A stretch of DNA of 41,291 nt. It comes from Phycisphaerae bacterium. Lineage in GTDB: Bacteria > Planctomycetota > Phycisphaerae > Sedimentisphaerales > Anaerobacaceae. Below, in pieces: positions 35,171-41,291 of this stretch (position 1 is the first letter of the stretch; each line of letters starts with the position of its first letter). The notes under the pieces were generated by a model. The model saw only the letters and a list, made by a program, of their open reading frames with translations, made no database searches and was not told the origin of the DNA. A program made the translations under genes and the position numbers. The stretch lies in assembly GCA_030601745.1 (NCBI GenBank), contig JAUWBI010000024.1, positions 1 to 41,291 of the forward strand, written 5' to 3'.

Positions 35171-35227
35171 CCCTGGTGGGAATAGCCATCAGGCCCCAGG
35201 TTTCTTCGGAGCCTGGGTTATTTTTTG
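35171..35227 (+). terminator. terminator-like hairpin with competing 5' segment (possible attenuator or small RNA)
   Basis: cccagg (35195-35200) pairs with gcctggg (35211-35217) across a cttcgg turn and is followed by ttatttttt, a good intrinsic terminator. An earlier ccctgg (35171-35176) repeats the 3' arm and could pair with ccagg instead, so two exclusive folds exist. It lies between the promoter and the NYN gene. Confidence 0.5.
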
Positions 35228-35249
35228 CGCACATATGATTGAGGACAAA

Positions 35250-35855
35250 ATGAGTCGTTATTGTGTTTATGTGGACGGATTTAATGTTTACTACGCTTTA
35301 CAGGAACCGCCCTATCAAAAATACAAGTGGCTAAACTATAGGAAGCTGGCAGAAAATGTAGTAGGCAAGCATGACCGCATTATGGGGATTTTTTATTTCA
35401 CTGCGATTGTTCGTTGGAAACAGGACAATACGCTCCGCCACAAAAACTATATAAAAGCCCTTCGGTGGGCAAGAGTCGACACAATAGAGGGTCGCTTCTT
35501 GGAAAAAGAAGTCAGATGTCATCGATGTGGTCGGCTTTACAAAACACATGAGGAAAAACGCACCGATGTAAATATCGCCTTGAAACTACTCGGTGACGCC
35601 ATAGACGATCTATATGATAAGGCCCTGATAATATCCGCTGATAGCGATTTAATACCGGCCATTCAGGCAGTTCACAAATATGCCCCTGGAAAAGAAATCG
35701 GTGTTATGTTCCCCATAGGTCGTAATAATAACGACTTGAAAAGAGAAGCAGATTTTAGGATAAAAATGCCGCAACGGCTCCTTAAAGCCTGTCAATTTCC
35801 AGAGAAAATAAAAATTGGGAACGATATCATACTAAGACCGAATAGTTGGCAGTAG
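35250..35855 (+). CDS. NYN-domain (PIN-like) protein
   Basis: A 201-residue protein. The ATG at 35250 is chosen because GAGG lies a few bases upstream; an ATG at 35235 is the alternative. It opens with YCVYVDGFNVYYAL, the D-G-x-N nuclease motif of NYN/LabA-like domains. Further acidic residues are TDVNIALKLLGDAIDD and ISADSDLIPAI. A C-x2-C-type pair (VRCHRCGRLY) suggests a zinc knuckle. NYN proteins are putative metal-dependent RNases. It may be controlled by the leader structure just upstream. Confidence 0.85.
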   Translation: MSRYCVYVDGFNVYYALQEPPYQKYKWLNYRKLAENVVGKHDRIMGIFYFTAIVRWKQDNTLRHKNYIKALRWARVDTIEGRFLEKEVRCHRCGRLYKTHEEKRTDVNIALKLLGDAIDDLYDKALIISADSDLIPAIQAVHKYAPGKEIGVMFPIGRNNNDLKREADFRIKMPQRLLKACQFPEKIKIGNDIILRPNSWQ

Positions 35856-35872
35856 TTTGCGGAGTCAAGCTT

Positions 35873-37546
35873 ATGCGAAGGTACATACATAACATTTATC
35901 ACAGGATTCTGGAGCTTTTGCGGTTGTCGCCGCTTTCGCTGGCGAAGAAGTGTCGGCTCACCTTTGGGGCGGCGGTGGTACTGGTACTCACTCTGGCACT
36001 TTCGATTCCTTATATCTGGATGGGCAAACTCACCCAAAAGGCATCCCTCGATGCCGGGCGGGCCAAAGCTGATACGCTGCTGCGTCGGCACTTTCAATTA
36101 AAAGAGCCCGGCGAAACAGCCCTTGCCGCATTAGACAATACCGGTGCAGTGCTTGACGTAAACGACCGCGAGATACGCTGGATTCGCTTCACCCCGACCC
36201 CTGCCGCAGGGGCGGGGTTCACAAAGGAGAATGAAAAACAACTCCAGCAACTGACCGAAGAACAAAAAGAGATGATTGAATCTCTAAAATCCGAGGAGGC
36301 AAGAGACGAGAATATCTTTTTCGAGACAAAAGACGGCATTCTTTACAGCAATTATGTGCGAATCTTTAAGGCCGGTGACGGCTGTATAAGCTGTCATAAT
36401 CCGCAGGGTTCCGCCAGCGCATTTTCGCCAAATGAGCTGATAGGGGCGGCGGTTATTCAACGCCCGGCCGGCACGACCCTTTTAAATCTGGTCTGGATAA
36501 TCGTTGCCGGCCTAATCGCCGGGGCGGGGGCGGTCGTTGCCTTTTATATGATAACCCAGCGAGTAATCCTGCGACCCATCCGGCAGCTGCGGGCACTTGC
36601 AAACAATGTCGCCGAGGGCAATCTCGATATAAGAAGCTCGATAAAAACCGGCGACGAATATGAGAAGCTTGCCAATGCGTTCAATAATATGCTCGATGGG
36701 CTGCAAGCGACACAGGAGAAACTGCGGCAGGCAAACAAGCAGCTCGACGATAAAATAGCAGAGCTGTCCGAGCGAAACATCGAACTGTTCAAGGCCAACA
36801 AAGTAAAGGGCGAATTTTTAGCCAATATCTCGCACGAGTTCAGAACGCCGTTGAATGCGATACTGGGCTTTGCCCAGGTTTTGCGGGAAAAGCCCGACAT
36901 TCTAAAACAGGACAAAGCCCGAAGGTACGCTGAGAATATTATCACCAGCGGAAATAGACTCTTAAACATGATTAACGACCTGCTGGACCTGGCAAAGACC
37001 AGGGCGGGGAAAATGGAGCTGCACGTAGAAAAAACCACTGTGCCGCAGTTGTGTAAAGATGTGATGGCATCTTTCTCACTGCTGACAAAGAAAAAGAAAA
37101 TCAAAGTAAAACTCCTGGCCGACGATGATATACCGATTCTTTCAACAGATGCCGGCAAGGTCCAGCAGATACTGTACAATTTTCTAAGTAACGCGGTAAA
37201 GTTCACGCCGCAGCGCGGCAGGATTGAAATTCGAGCCAAGATGGCCGACGAAAAGACGGTCCGGATTGCAGTAACCGATACCGGCTGCGGTATTGCCGAG
37301 CCCGACAGGGAAAAGATATTTGAAAAATTCCGGCAGGCCGACGGCTCTATAACCCGCGAATCGACCGGCAGCGGGCTGGGACTTGCCATCAGTAAGGAAC
37401 TGGCATCCATGCTGGCAGGTGATATTGGGATGAAAAGCGAGCCCGGCAAGGGATCGACCTTCTGGCTCGATATCCCCGTTACCATCACCAAAGAAAAAAA
37501 TTCCGAAGCACAGACTGAGAACGCAAAGCTCGCAGAAAAAAAATGA
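35873..37546 (+). CDS. membrane histidine kinase with haem-binding (CxxCH) sensor domain
   Basis: A 557-residue protein. The ATG at 35873 follows GGAG by 8 bases. TM1 ~31-51; periplasmic sensor domain ~52-203 with C171-I-S-C174-H175, a c-type haem motif of the Tll0287/DUF3365 kind; TM2 ~204-226; HAMP ~230-283; coiled coil; HisKA with H321 (ANISHEFRTPLN); HATPase_c with NFLSNAVKFTP, DTGCGIAEPD and GSGLGLAISKELA. It should sense redox, NO or O2 and phosphorylate a response regulator; none is adjacent. Residues ~107-116 (TPTPAAGAGF) are encoded by an in-frame palindrome. Confidence 0.92.
   Translation: MRRYIHNIYHRILELLRLSPLSLAKKCRLTFGAAVVLVLTLALSIPYIWMGKLTQKASLDAGRAKADTLLRRHFQLKEPGETALAALDNTGAVLDVNDREIRWIRFTPTPAAGAGFTKENEKQLQQLTEEQKEMIESLKSEEARDENIFFETKDGILYSNYVRIFKAGDGCISCHNPQGSASAFSPNELIGAAVIQRPAGTTLLNLVWIIVAGLIAGAGAVVAFYMITQRVILRPIRQLRALANNVAEGNLDIRSSIKTGDEYEKLANAFNNMLDGLQATQEKLRQANKQLDDKIAELSERNIELFKANKVKGEFLANISHEFRTPLNAILGFAQVLREKPDILKQDKARRYAENIITSGNRLLNMINDLLDLAKTRAGKMELHVEKTTVPQLCKDVMASFSLLTKKKKIKVKLLADDDIPILSTDAGKVQQILYNFLSNAVKFTPQRGRIEIRAKMADEKTVRIAVTDTGCGIAEPDREKIFEKFRQADGSITRESTGSGLGLAISKELASMLAGDIGMKSEPGKGSTFWLDIPVTITKEKNSEAQTENAKLAEKK
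36191..36218 (+). repeat. in-frame ACCCCG...CGGGGT palindrome in the kinase gene
   Basis: accccg-a-cccctg, loop ccg, cagggg-cggggt: a 12 bp stem with one bulged base. It has the same core (cccctgcc.caggggcgggg type) as the hairpin in the S9 peptidase gene at 39001. Confidence 0.85.
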
Positions 37547-37605
37547 CAATTAAAATAACTCAGCGTTCTCGGCGTAAGGAGTCCCAAGGATGGCGAACTC
37601 CGCGG

Positions 37606-37745
37606 TAGTGTTCTGTGACTTGTGATTTGAGGAATTGTCATTGCGAGGAGCGTAAGCGACGAAGCAATCTCGGACTTTCGATGAGTTGAGATTGCTTCGC
37701 TTCGCTCGCAATGACAGCCATCAATTGAGCTGTCACAGAGCACTA
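37606..37745. mobile_element. 140 bp MITE-like element with terminal inverted repeats
   Basis: Terminal repeats tagtgttctgtgac (37606-37619) and gtcacagagcacta (37732-37745) differ at one base and end in TA, as in Tc1/mariner (IS630)-type MITEs. Inside is a second palindrome: gtcattgcgag...gaagcaatctc and gagattgcttcg...ctcgcaatgac. No coding capacity. It lies between the kinase and S9 peptidase genes; a partial copy is at 6227-6275. Confidence 0.85.
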
Positions 37746-37765
37746 AGGAAAGAAAGGACAAAATT

Positions 37766-39961
37766 ATGCGTCCCGTTAGAAGTCTTCGCTTTTTAGTCTA
37801 TATTATTGGTTGTAGTCCGCCTAAAAGGGCTGATATTCGTAAAGCCCGTAGAATTTCTAACGGGATGCGTCTGATACCTTTGTTCTTGTTCATTTTTCTG
37901 TATGCAAGTGTGGCAGCTCTTGCTGCAGCGCCTGCCGGGCAAACTCATCCGTTTTCCGTTCACGATATGTTAGCGATGGACCGTATCTCCGAACCCCAGG
38001 TTTCGCCGGACGGCAGGTGGATTGTTTTCGTGCTGCGAAAAACCGACCTCGAAGCAAACGTCGGGCGAACAGACCTGTGGCTGGTCGGCGCGGATGGGAC
38101 GGGACTTCGCCGCTTGACTTCTCATCTGTCAAAAGACTTTAATCCCCGCTGGGCGCCCGACGGCAGGTCGGTCTGGTTTATATCCGCTCGCTCGGACTCT
38201 TCACAGGTTTGGCGGATTCGGATTGACGGCGGAGAAGCAGAACAGGTTACCGATGAGCCGCTTGACGTTGGGAATCTGGTCGTCTCACCCGATGGAAAGC
38301 ACATCGGTTTCACTATGGAAGTCTTCCCGGACTGCAGCACCGCCGTGGAAACAAAAGACAGACTAAACGAAATCGAGGCAAAAAAAGCGAGCGGACGGAT
38401 TTACGAGCGGATATTTGTCCGGCACTGGGATACCTGGAAAGACGGCCGACGCTCACACCTGTTTGTGATGCCCACGGTGGGAGGTGACGCAGTGGACGTA
38501 ATGCCTGGTATGGACGCCGATACTCCTTCCAAACCGTTCGGCGGCCCGGAGGAAATCACATTCACACCGGATGGGAAAGGGGTCATTTTTACCGCCCGTT
38601 ATGTCCGCCGGGATGGCCGGGAAGAACCCTGGTCGACAGACTTCAACCTTTATCTGGCACCGGTTGACGGCTCCAAATCACCAACACCTCTAACCGCAAG
38701 AAACCAAGCCTGGGACACTCATCCGGTCTTTTCGCCCGATGGCAAGACTCTGGCTTACTTAGCTATGGCCAGGCCTGGATACGAGTCTGACCGCTTCCGA
38801 ATTATCCTTCAGCCCTGGCCCGGAGCCAGGAGACGGAGCCTGACAGAAAATTGGGACCGCAGCCCCTCGTCATTCTGCTGGTCGGCAGACAGCAAAACGA
38901 TTTACGCGACAGCAGCTAATACAGGCCAAAAATCCCTGTTCGCCATCAATGTGAAAACCGGCAAAGTTCGCACCGTCGTGAAAGACGGTAGAGTCAGCTC
39001 GCCCCGGCCCCTGCCACAGAGGCGGGGCTCGCCCGGCATAGCAGGCGGCAGGATTGTTTATGGCGCCAGCAACCTGCGCAGCCCGGTGGAACTGTATTCG
39101 GTTAAACCTGACGGCAGCAATGTGCGTAAAATCACTAATATTAACTCAGAAAAAATCGCCACCGCTCGTATGGGTGAATATGAGCAGTTCTCTTTCAAGG
39201 GATGGAACAACGAAACTGTCTATTGCTACGTGGTCAAACCCATTGATTTTAATCCAAGCAAGAAATATCCGGTAACTTTTCTGATTCACGGAGGTCCTCA
39301 GGGCTCTTTCGGGAACAGTTTCCACTACCGCTGGAACCCGCAAGCGTATGCAGGAGCAGGTTACGTTGCGGTTATGGTGGATTTCCACGGTTCCACCGGA
39401 TACGGACAGGCCTTTACCGATTCCATCCGAGGCGACTGGGGCGGAAAGCCCCTGGAGGACCTGCAGAAAGGTCTGGCCGCTGCCCTGAAGCGGTATCCCT
39501 GGATGGACGGCGACAGGGTGGGTGCGCTGGGCGCTTCCTTCGGCGGTTATATGATTAACTGGATAGCCGGCAACTGGCCCGACCGTTTCCGCTGCCTGGT
39601 CAATCACGACGGCAACCTTGACGAGCGGATGGCCTACTTTGACACCGAAGAACTCTGGTTCCCCGAGTGGGACCATCTCGGCACACCCTGGGACAACCCC
39701 GCCGGCTACGAGAAGCATAACCCTGTGAACTACGTTAAGAACTGGAAAACCCCAATGCTGGTCATCCACGGCGCATTGGATTTTCGGGTGGTGGATACGC
39801 AGGGGTTGTCCACGTTTAACGCCCTGCAGCGCCTCGGCATCGACAGCAAACTGCTCTACTTCCCTGATGAAAACCACTGGGTGCTCAAGCCGGCAAATTG
39901 CATCCTCTGGCACGAGACGGTAATCGGCTGGCTGAACCAGTGGCTGAAAAATGATTATTGA
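37766..39961 (+). CDS. exported S9 family serine peptidase (prolyl oligopeptidase-like)
   Basis: A 731-residue protein. AAAGGA lies 7 bases before the ATG at 37766. A WD40-like/TolB-type propeller (~70-450, repeats ISPDGRxIxF) is followed by the alpha/beta hydrolase domain with GASFGG (S591), D672 in HGALDFRV and H704 in ENHWVL. It degrades oligopeptides outside the cytoplasm. Residues 1-33 are encoded by an inserted palindromic element; the normal start is M34 (MRLIPLFLFIFLYASVAALA), which opens a standard signal peptide. A second palindrome (39001-39028) encodes part of SSPRPLPQRRGSPG in a propeller loop. Confidence 0.92.
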   Translation: MRPVRSLRFLVYIIGCSPPKRADIRKARRISNGMRLIPLFLFIFLYASVAALAAAPAGQTHPFSVHDMLAMDRISEPQVSPDGRWIVFVLRKTDLEANVGRTDLWLVGADGTGLRRLTSHLSKDFNPRWAPDGRSVWFISARSDSSQVWRIRIDGGEAEQVTDEPLDVGNLVVSPDGKHIGFTMEVFPDCSTAVETKDRLNEIEAKKASGRIYERIFVRHWDTWKDGRRSHLFVMPTVGGDAVDVMPGMDADTPSKPFGGPEEITFTPDGKGVIFTARYVRRDGREEPWSTDFNLYLAPVDGSKSPTPLTARNQAWDTHPVFSPDGKTLAYLAMARPGYESDRFRIILQPWPGARRRSLTENWDRSPSSFCWSADSKTIYATAANTGQKSLFAINVKTGKVRTVVKDGRVSSPRPLPQRRGSPGIAGGRIVYGASNLRSPVELYSVKPDGSNVRKITNINSEKIATARMGEYEQFSFKGWNNETVYCYVVKPIDFNPSKKYPVTFLIHGGPQGSFGNSFHYRWNPQAYAGAGYVAVMVDFHGSTGYGQAFTDSIRGDWGGKPLEDLQKGLAAALKRYPWMDGDRVGALGASFGGYMINWIAGNWPDRFRCLVNHDGNLDERMAYFDTEELWFPEWDHLGTPWDNPAGYEKHNPVNYVKNWKTPMLVIHGALDFRVVDTQGLSTFNALQRLGIDSKLLYFPDENHWVLKPANCILWHETVIGWLNQWLKNDY
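37772..37864 (+). mobile_element. 93 bp palindromic element inserted in the S9 gene, with 6 bp duplication
   Basis: The ends are cccgttagaa (37772-37781) and ttctaacggg (37855-37864), perfectly inverted. Inside are ttttag/ctaaaa and gggct/agccc hairpins. Both sides carry ATGCGT (37766-37771 and 37865-37870), a target duplication that copies the start codon. 93 bp plus 6 bp is 33 codons, so the frame is kept. Confidence 0.85.
39001..39028 (+). repeat. in-frame GCCCCG...CGGGGC palindrome in the S9 gene
   Basis: gccccg-g-cccctg, loop, cagagg-cggggc. Related to 36191-36218. It encodes PRPLPQRRG in a loop of the propeller. Confidence 0.8.
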
Positions 39962-40025
39962 TTATTGATTATTAATAATTTAACATATTACGAGTAATCA
40001 GTAATCACTCATCAATAATCAATTG
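39958..40025. repeat. ttattgatta / taatcagtaatc low-complexity repeat
   Basis: Direct repeats of ttattgatta followed by inverted words (atcaataatcaa) fill the whole gap between the S9 gene and coaD. No terminator with a clear T-run. Confidence 0.75.
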
Positions 40026-40039
40026 TCAAAGGAGTGCTG

Positions 40040-40537
40040 ATGGCCAGAAAGTTTGTAAGAGCGATTTTTCCCGGCTCGTTCGACCCGATTACAAACGGGC
40101 ATCTGGACGTTATCAACCGCAGCATAAAACTCTTCGACGAGCTTATCATTGCGGTCGGCCGAAGTCCGGTCAAAAACCAGCTTTTCACGCCCGAAGAGCG
40201 GGTGGAGATGATAGCTGAACTGATAACCGATATGCCCGGTATCTCGGTAGAGAGCTTTGACGGGCTGACGGTTGAATACGCCGCCAAAAAGAAGGCTGAT
40301 GTCATCCTGCGTGGCCTGCGAAGCCTTACCGATGTTCAGTATGAGTTCCAGCTTGCTATGACCAACCGAGCTGTGGCCGGCATAGAGACCGTCTTTGTTA
40401 TGACCAGTGAGCAGTATGGCTTTACCAGCTCGACCTTGATTCGCCAGGTGGCTTCATTAGGCGGTAACCTAACAAAGCTGATTCCGAAAAATGTCCATAA
40501 TCGTTTGCAGCAACGCCTGAAAAAACGTGAATCGTGA
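40040..40537 (+). CDS. coaD: pantetheine-phosphate adenylyltransferase
   Basis: A 165-residue enzyme of coenzyme A synthesis (4'-phosphopantetheine + ATP to dephospho-CoA). The ATG at 40040 lies 5 bases after AAGGAG; the GTG at 40034 lies inside the ribosome site. Nucleotidyltransferase motifs: FPGSFDPITNGHLD (T/HxGH type), the substrate loop RGLRSLTDVQYE, and the C-terminal signature SSTLIRQ. Normal length for the bacterial enzyme; cytoplasmic. Confidence 0.96.
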   Translation: MARKFVRAIFPGSFDPITNGHLDVINRSIKLFDELIIAVGRSPVKNQLFTPEERVEMIAELITDMPGISVESFDGLTVEYAAKKKADVILRGLRSLTDVQYEFQLAMTNRAVAGIETVFVMTSEQYGFTSSTLIRQVASLGGNLTKLIPKNVHNRLQQRLKKRES

Positions 40538-40594
40538 AGTGTGAAACGTGAAGCGAAACACGAGATACGCTTCACGAGATACGAGATACGAGAT
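40538..40594 (+). repeat. cgtgaa / cgagata degenerate repeat before the queD-like gene
   Basis: The words cgagatacgagatacgagat fill the space from the coaD stop to the next ATG. The same kind of words occur before parB (13790) and at 41101-41136. No classical ribosome site is present. Confidence 0.75.
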
Positions 40595-40960
40595 ATGTTT
40601 ACCCTCAGTGTCGAAACGCACTTTTGGGCATCGCATCAACTGACCCTGCCGGACGGCTCGAAAGAACCTCCGCACCGGCATAACTGGTCGGTTACCGTTG
40701 ATGTCAGCACAGAGGCGCTAAACAGTATGGGACTTGTTATGGACTTTCGCCAGCTCAAAGCTATGGTCGATAAAACGATAGCTGAGTTTGATAATACGGC
40801 GTTAGACAAAATCGGTTATTTCCAGCGGAATAACTCATCGGCCGAGAACGTGGCCGGATACATATATGAAAAACTTGAGCCGAAACTGCCCCAGGGCGTC
40901 AAACTTGAAGCTATCAGGGTGGTTGAGGAACCGGGCTGTTCGGCAAAATTCGCCAGATAG
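40595..40960 (+). CDS. queD: 6-pyruvoyl-tetrahydropterin synthase / QueD family protein
   Basis: A 121-residue protein. The ATG at 40595 matches the family start (MFTLSVETHFWASHQL); upstream in-frame codons from 40541 only translate repeats. Zinc ligands H9 area (ETHFWASH) and H-R-H (PPHRHNW) are visible, then GLVMDFRQLK, FDNTALD and the C-terminal catalytic Glu segment RVVEEPGCSA. It makes 6-carboxy-tetrahydropterin in queuosine synthesis or a related pterin; the two cannot be separated from sequence alone. Lack of a ribosome site is unusual. Confidence 0.88.
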   Translation: MFTLSVETHFWASHQLTLPDGSKEPPHRHNWSVTVDVSTEALNSMGLVMDFRQLKAMVDKTIAEFDNTALDKIGYFQRNNSSAENVAGYIYEKLEPKLPQGVKLEAIRVVEEPGCSAKFAR

Positions 40961-41021
40961 ATAAATCATCCTGCAGTGATTTTCCAAATTTGACGATATT
41001 TCCGGAGAGAACCTGAAAACC

Positions 41022-41050
41022 TTGCAGTTTCAGCAGGATTCTGGTATAAT
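41022..41050 (+). promoter_or_regulatory. sigma70-like promoter of the mcsA-like gene
   Basis: TTGCAG at 41022-41027, 17-base spacer, TATAAT at 41045-41050, about 90 bases before the next ATG. Confidence 0.65.
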
Positions 41051-41100
41051 AACAAACAGCAAAGCTCAATGCTGGATGTTCGACGCCCGTAGAAGAAGAA

Positions 41101-41136
41101 AATCGAGCATCGAGTATTGAGAATCGAGTATCGAGT
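41101..41136. repeat. atcgag-type simple repeat
   Basis: Repeated words cgagcatcgagtattgagaa and cgagtatcgag just before the last gene. The reverse complement of the same words is found inside parB. Confidence 0.7.
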
Positions 41137-41141
41137 TAATT

Positions 41142-41291
41142 ATGCAATGTCAGATTTGTAACAAAAATGACGCCACTATTCACCTGACTGAGATTATCGA
41201 CGGGGTGCGCAGCGAGATGCACATTTGTGAGCGTTGTGCCGCCGAGCAGGGTATAACCGTCAAGAGCCAGATTCCTATAAACGAGCTGCTC
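41142..41291 (+). CDS. McsA-like zinc protein, 5' part only
   Basis: Open from ATG 41142 to the window edge (50 residues). MQCQICNKNDATIHLTEIID and MHICERCAAEQG give two C-x2-C pairs, the hallmark of McsA/UvrB-UvrC-motif proteins, which act with protein-arginine kinase McsB. The rest of the gene, including the UVR motif, lies outside the window. The promoter at 41022 would drive it. Confidence 0.8.
   Translation, partial: MQCQICNKNDATIHLTEIIDGVRSEMHICERCAAEQGITVKSQIPINELL

Noticed and set aside
35161..35235. Known riboswitch or T-box before the NYN gene
   Set aside because: Too short and without the conserved cores of any class I know; only the terminator-like fold is supported.
1..41291. 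tRNA and rRNA genes
   Set aside because: No cloverleaf with CCA-adjacent acceptor and TTC loop, and no rRNA-like sequence, was recognised on reading; a covariance search would be needed to exclude tRNAs fully.

Overview
The window looks like a chromosomal segment of a planctomycete, most likely of class Phycisphaerae (an inference). The basis is the gene content: a Tat-exported sulfatase, a PQQ-like propeller protein, an SGNH/alpha-beta hydrolase fusion, an FG-GAP/VCBS propeller, a large secreted FAD oxidoreductase, and a HAF/PKD protein ending in a dockerin-like DxNxDGxVNxxDF segment. Long intergenic stretches are packed with degenerate short repeats and palindromes. No rRNA or tRNA gene was recognised. 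31 genes are called, two of them cut by the window edges.

Layout. 1-7.6 kb: the 3' end of a possible ArsR-like regulator, a 3 x 104 bp tandem repeat, a HAF-repeat exported protein (minus strand), a four-repeat Myb/SANT-like protein with a Cys cluster, an unexplained duplicated hairpin unit, and a minus-strand pair (PQQ-like propeller, then SGNH + alpha/beta hydrolase). 7.6-9.2 kb: a gene-free repeat field.

9.2-26.9 kb is the most interesting part. A phage-like set of genes runs in one direction: double-HTH regulator, stand-alone ABC ATPase, GNAT/Mom-like acetyltransferase, ParB/Srx-fold protein, terminase-small-like HTH protein, and an apparently intact large terminase. No capsid, portal or tail gene is present. 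The set is interrupted by unrelated blocks: (i) an AT-rich unit with an AvcD-like nucleotide deaminase (kinase-like domain + Zn deaminase), a structured leader and a 56-residue ORF; (ii) an 8 kb block with its own promoter (sulfatase, large exported protein, FAD oxidoreductase); and (iii), just after terminase, an XRE-ImmA/IrrE protease, a PIN protein and an unknown protein, followed by a short relic of the terminase 3' end. I read this as a domesticated phage-derived cassette serving as an insertion and defence hot spot. ABC ATPase and GNAT proteins of these types occur fused in COG2401, which suggests that they work together, possibly in DNA modification.

27-41.3 kb is ordinary chromosome, all plus strand: a secreted five-blade propeller (GH43-like) lipoprotein, a redoxin lipoprotein, a large exported unknown, an FG-GAP protein, a small unknown, aspS, a NYN-domain protein behind a promoter/terminator-like leader, a haem-binding sensor kinase, an S9 peptidase, coaD, a QueD/PTPS-family protein and the start of an McsA-like gene.

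A second theme is colonisation of genes by palindromic repeats. A 93 bp element flanked by a 6 bp duplication adds 33 residues before the signal peptide of the S9 peptidase. Short G/C hairpins sit in frame in the sulfatase, the sensor kinase and the S9 peptidase. Repeat sequence also sits inside parB and forms the ends of two other genes.
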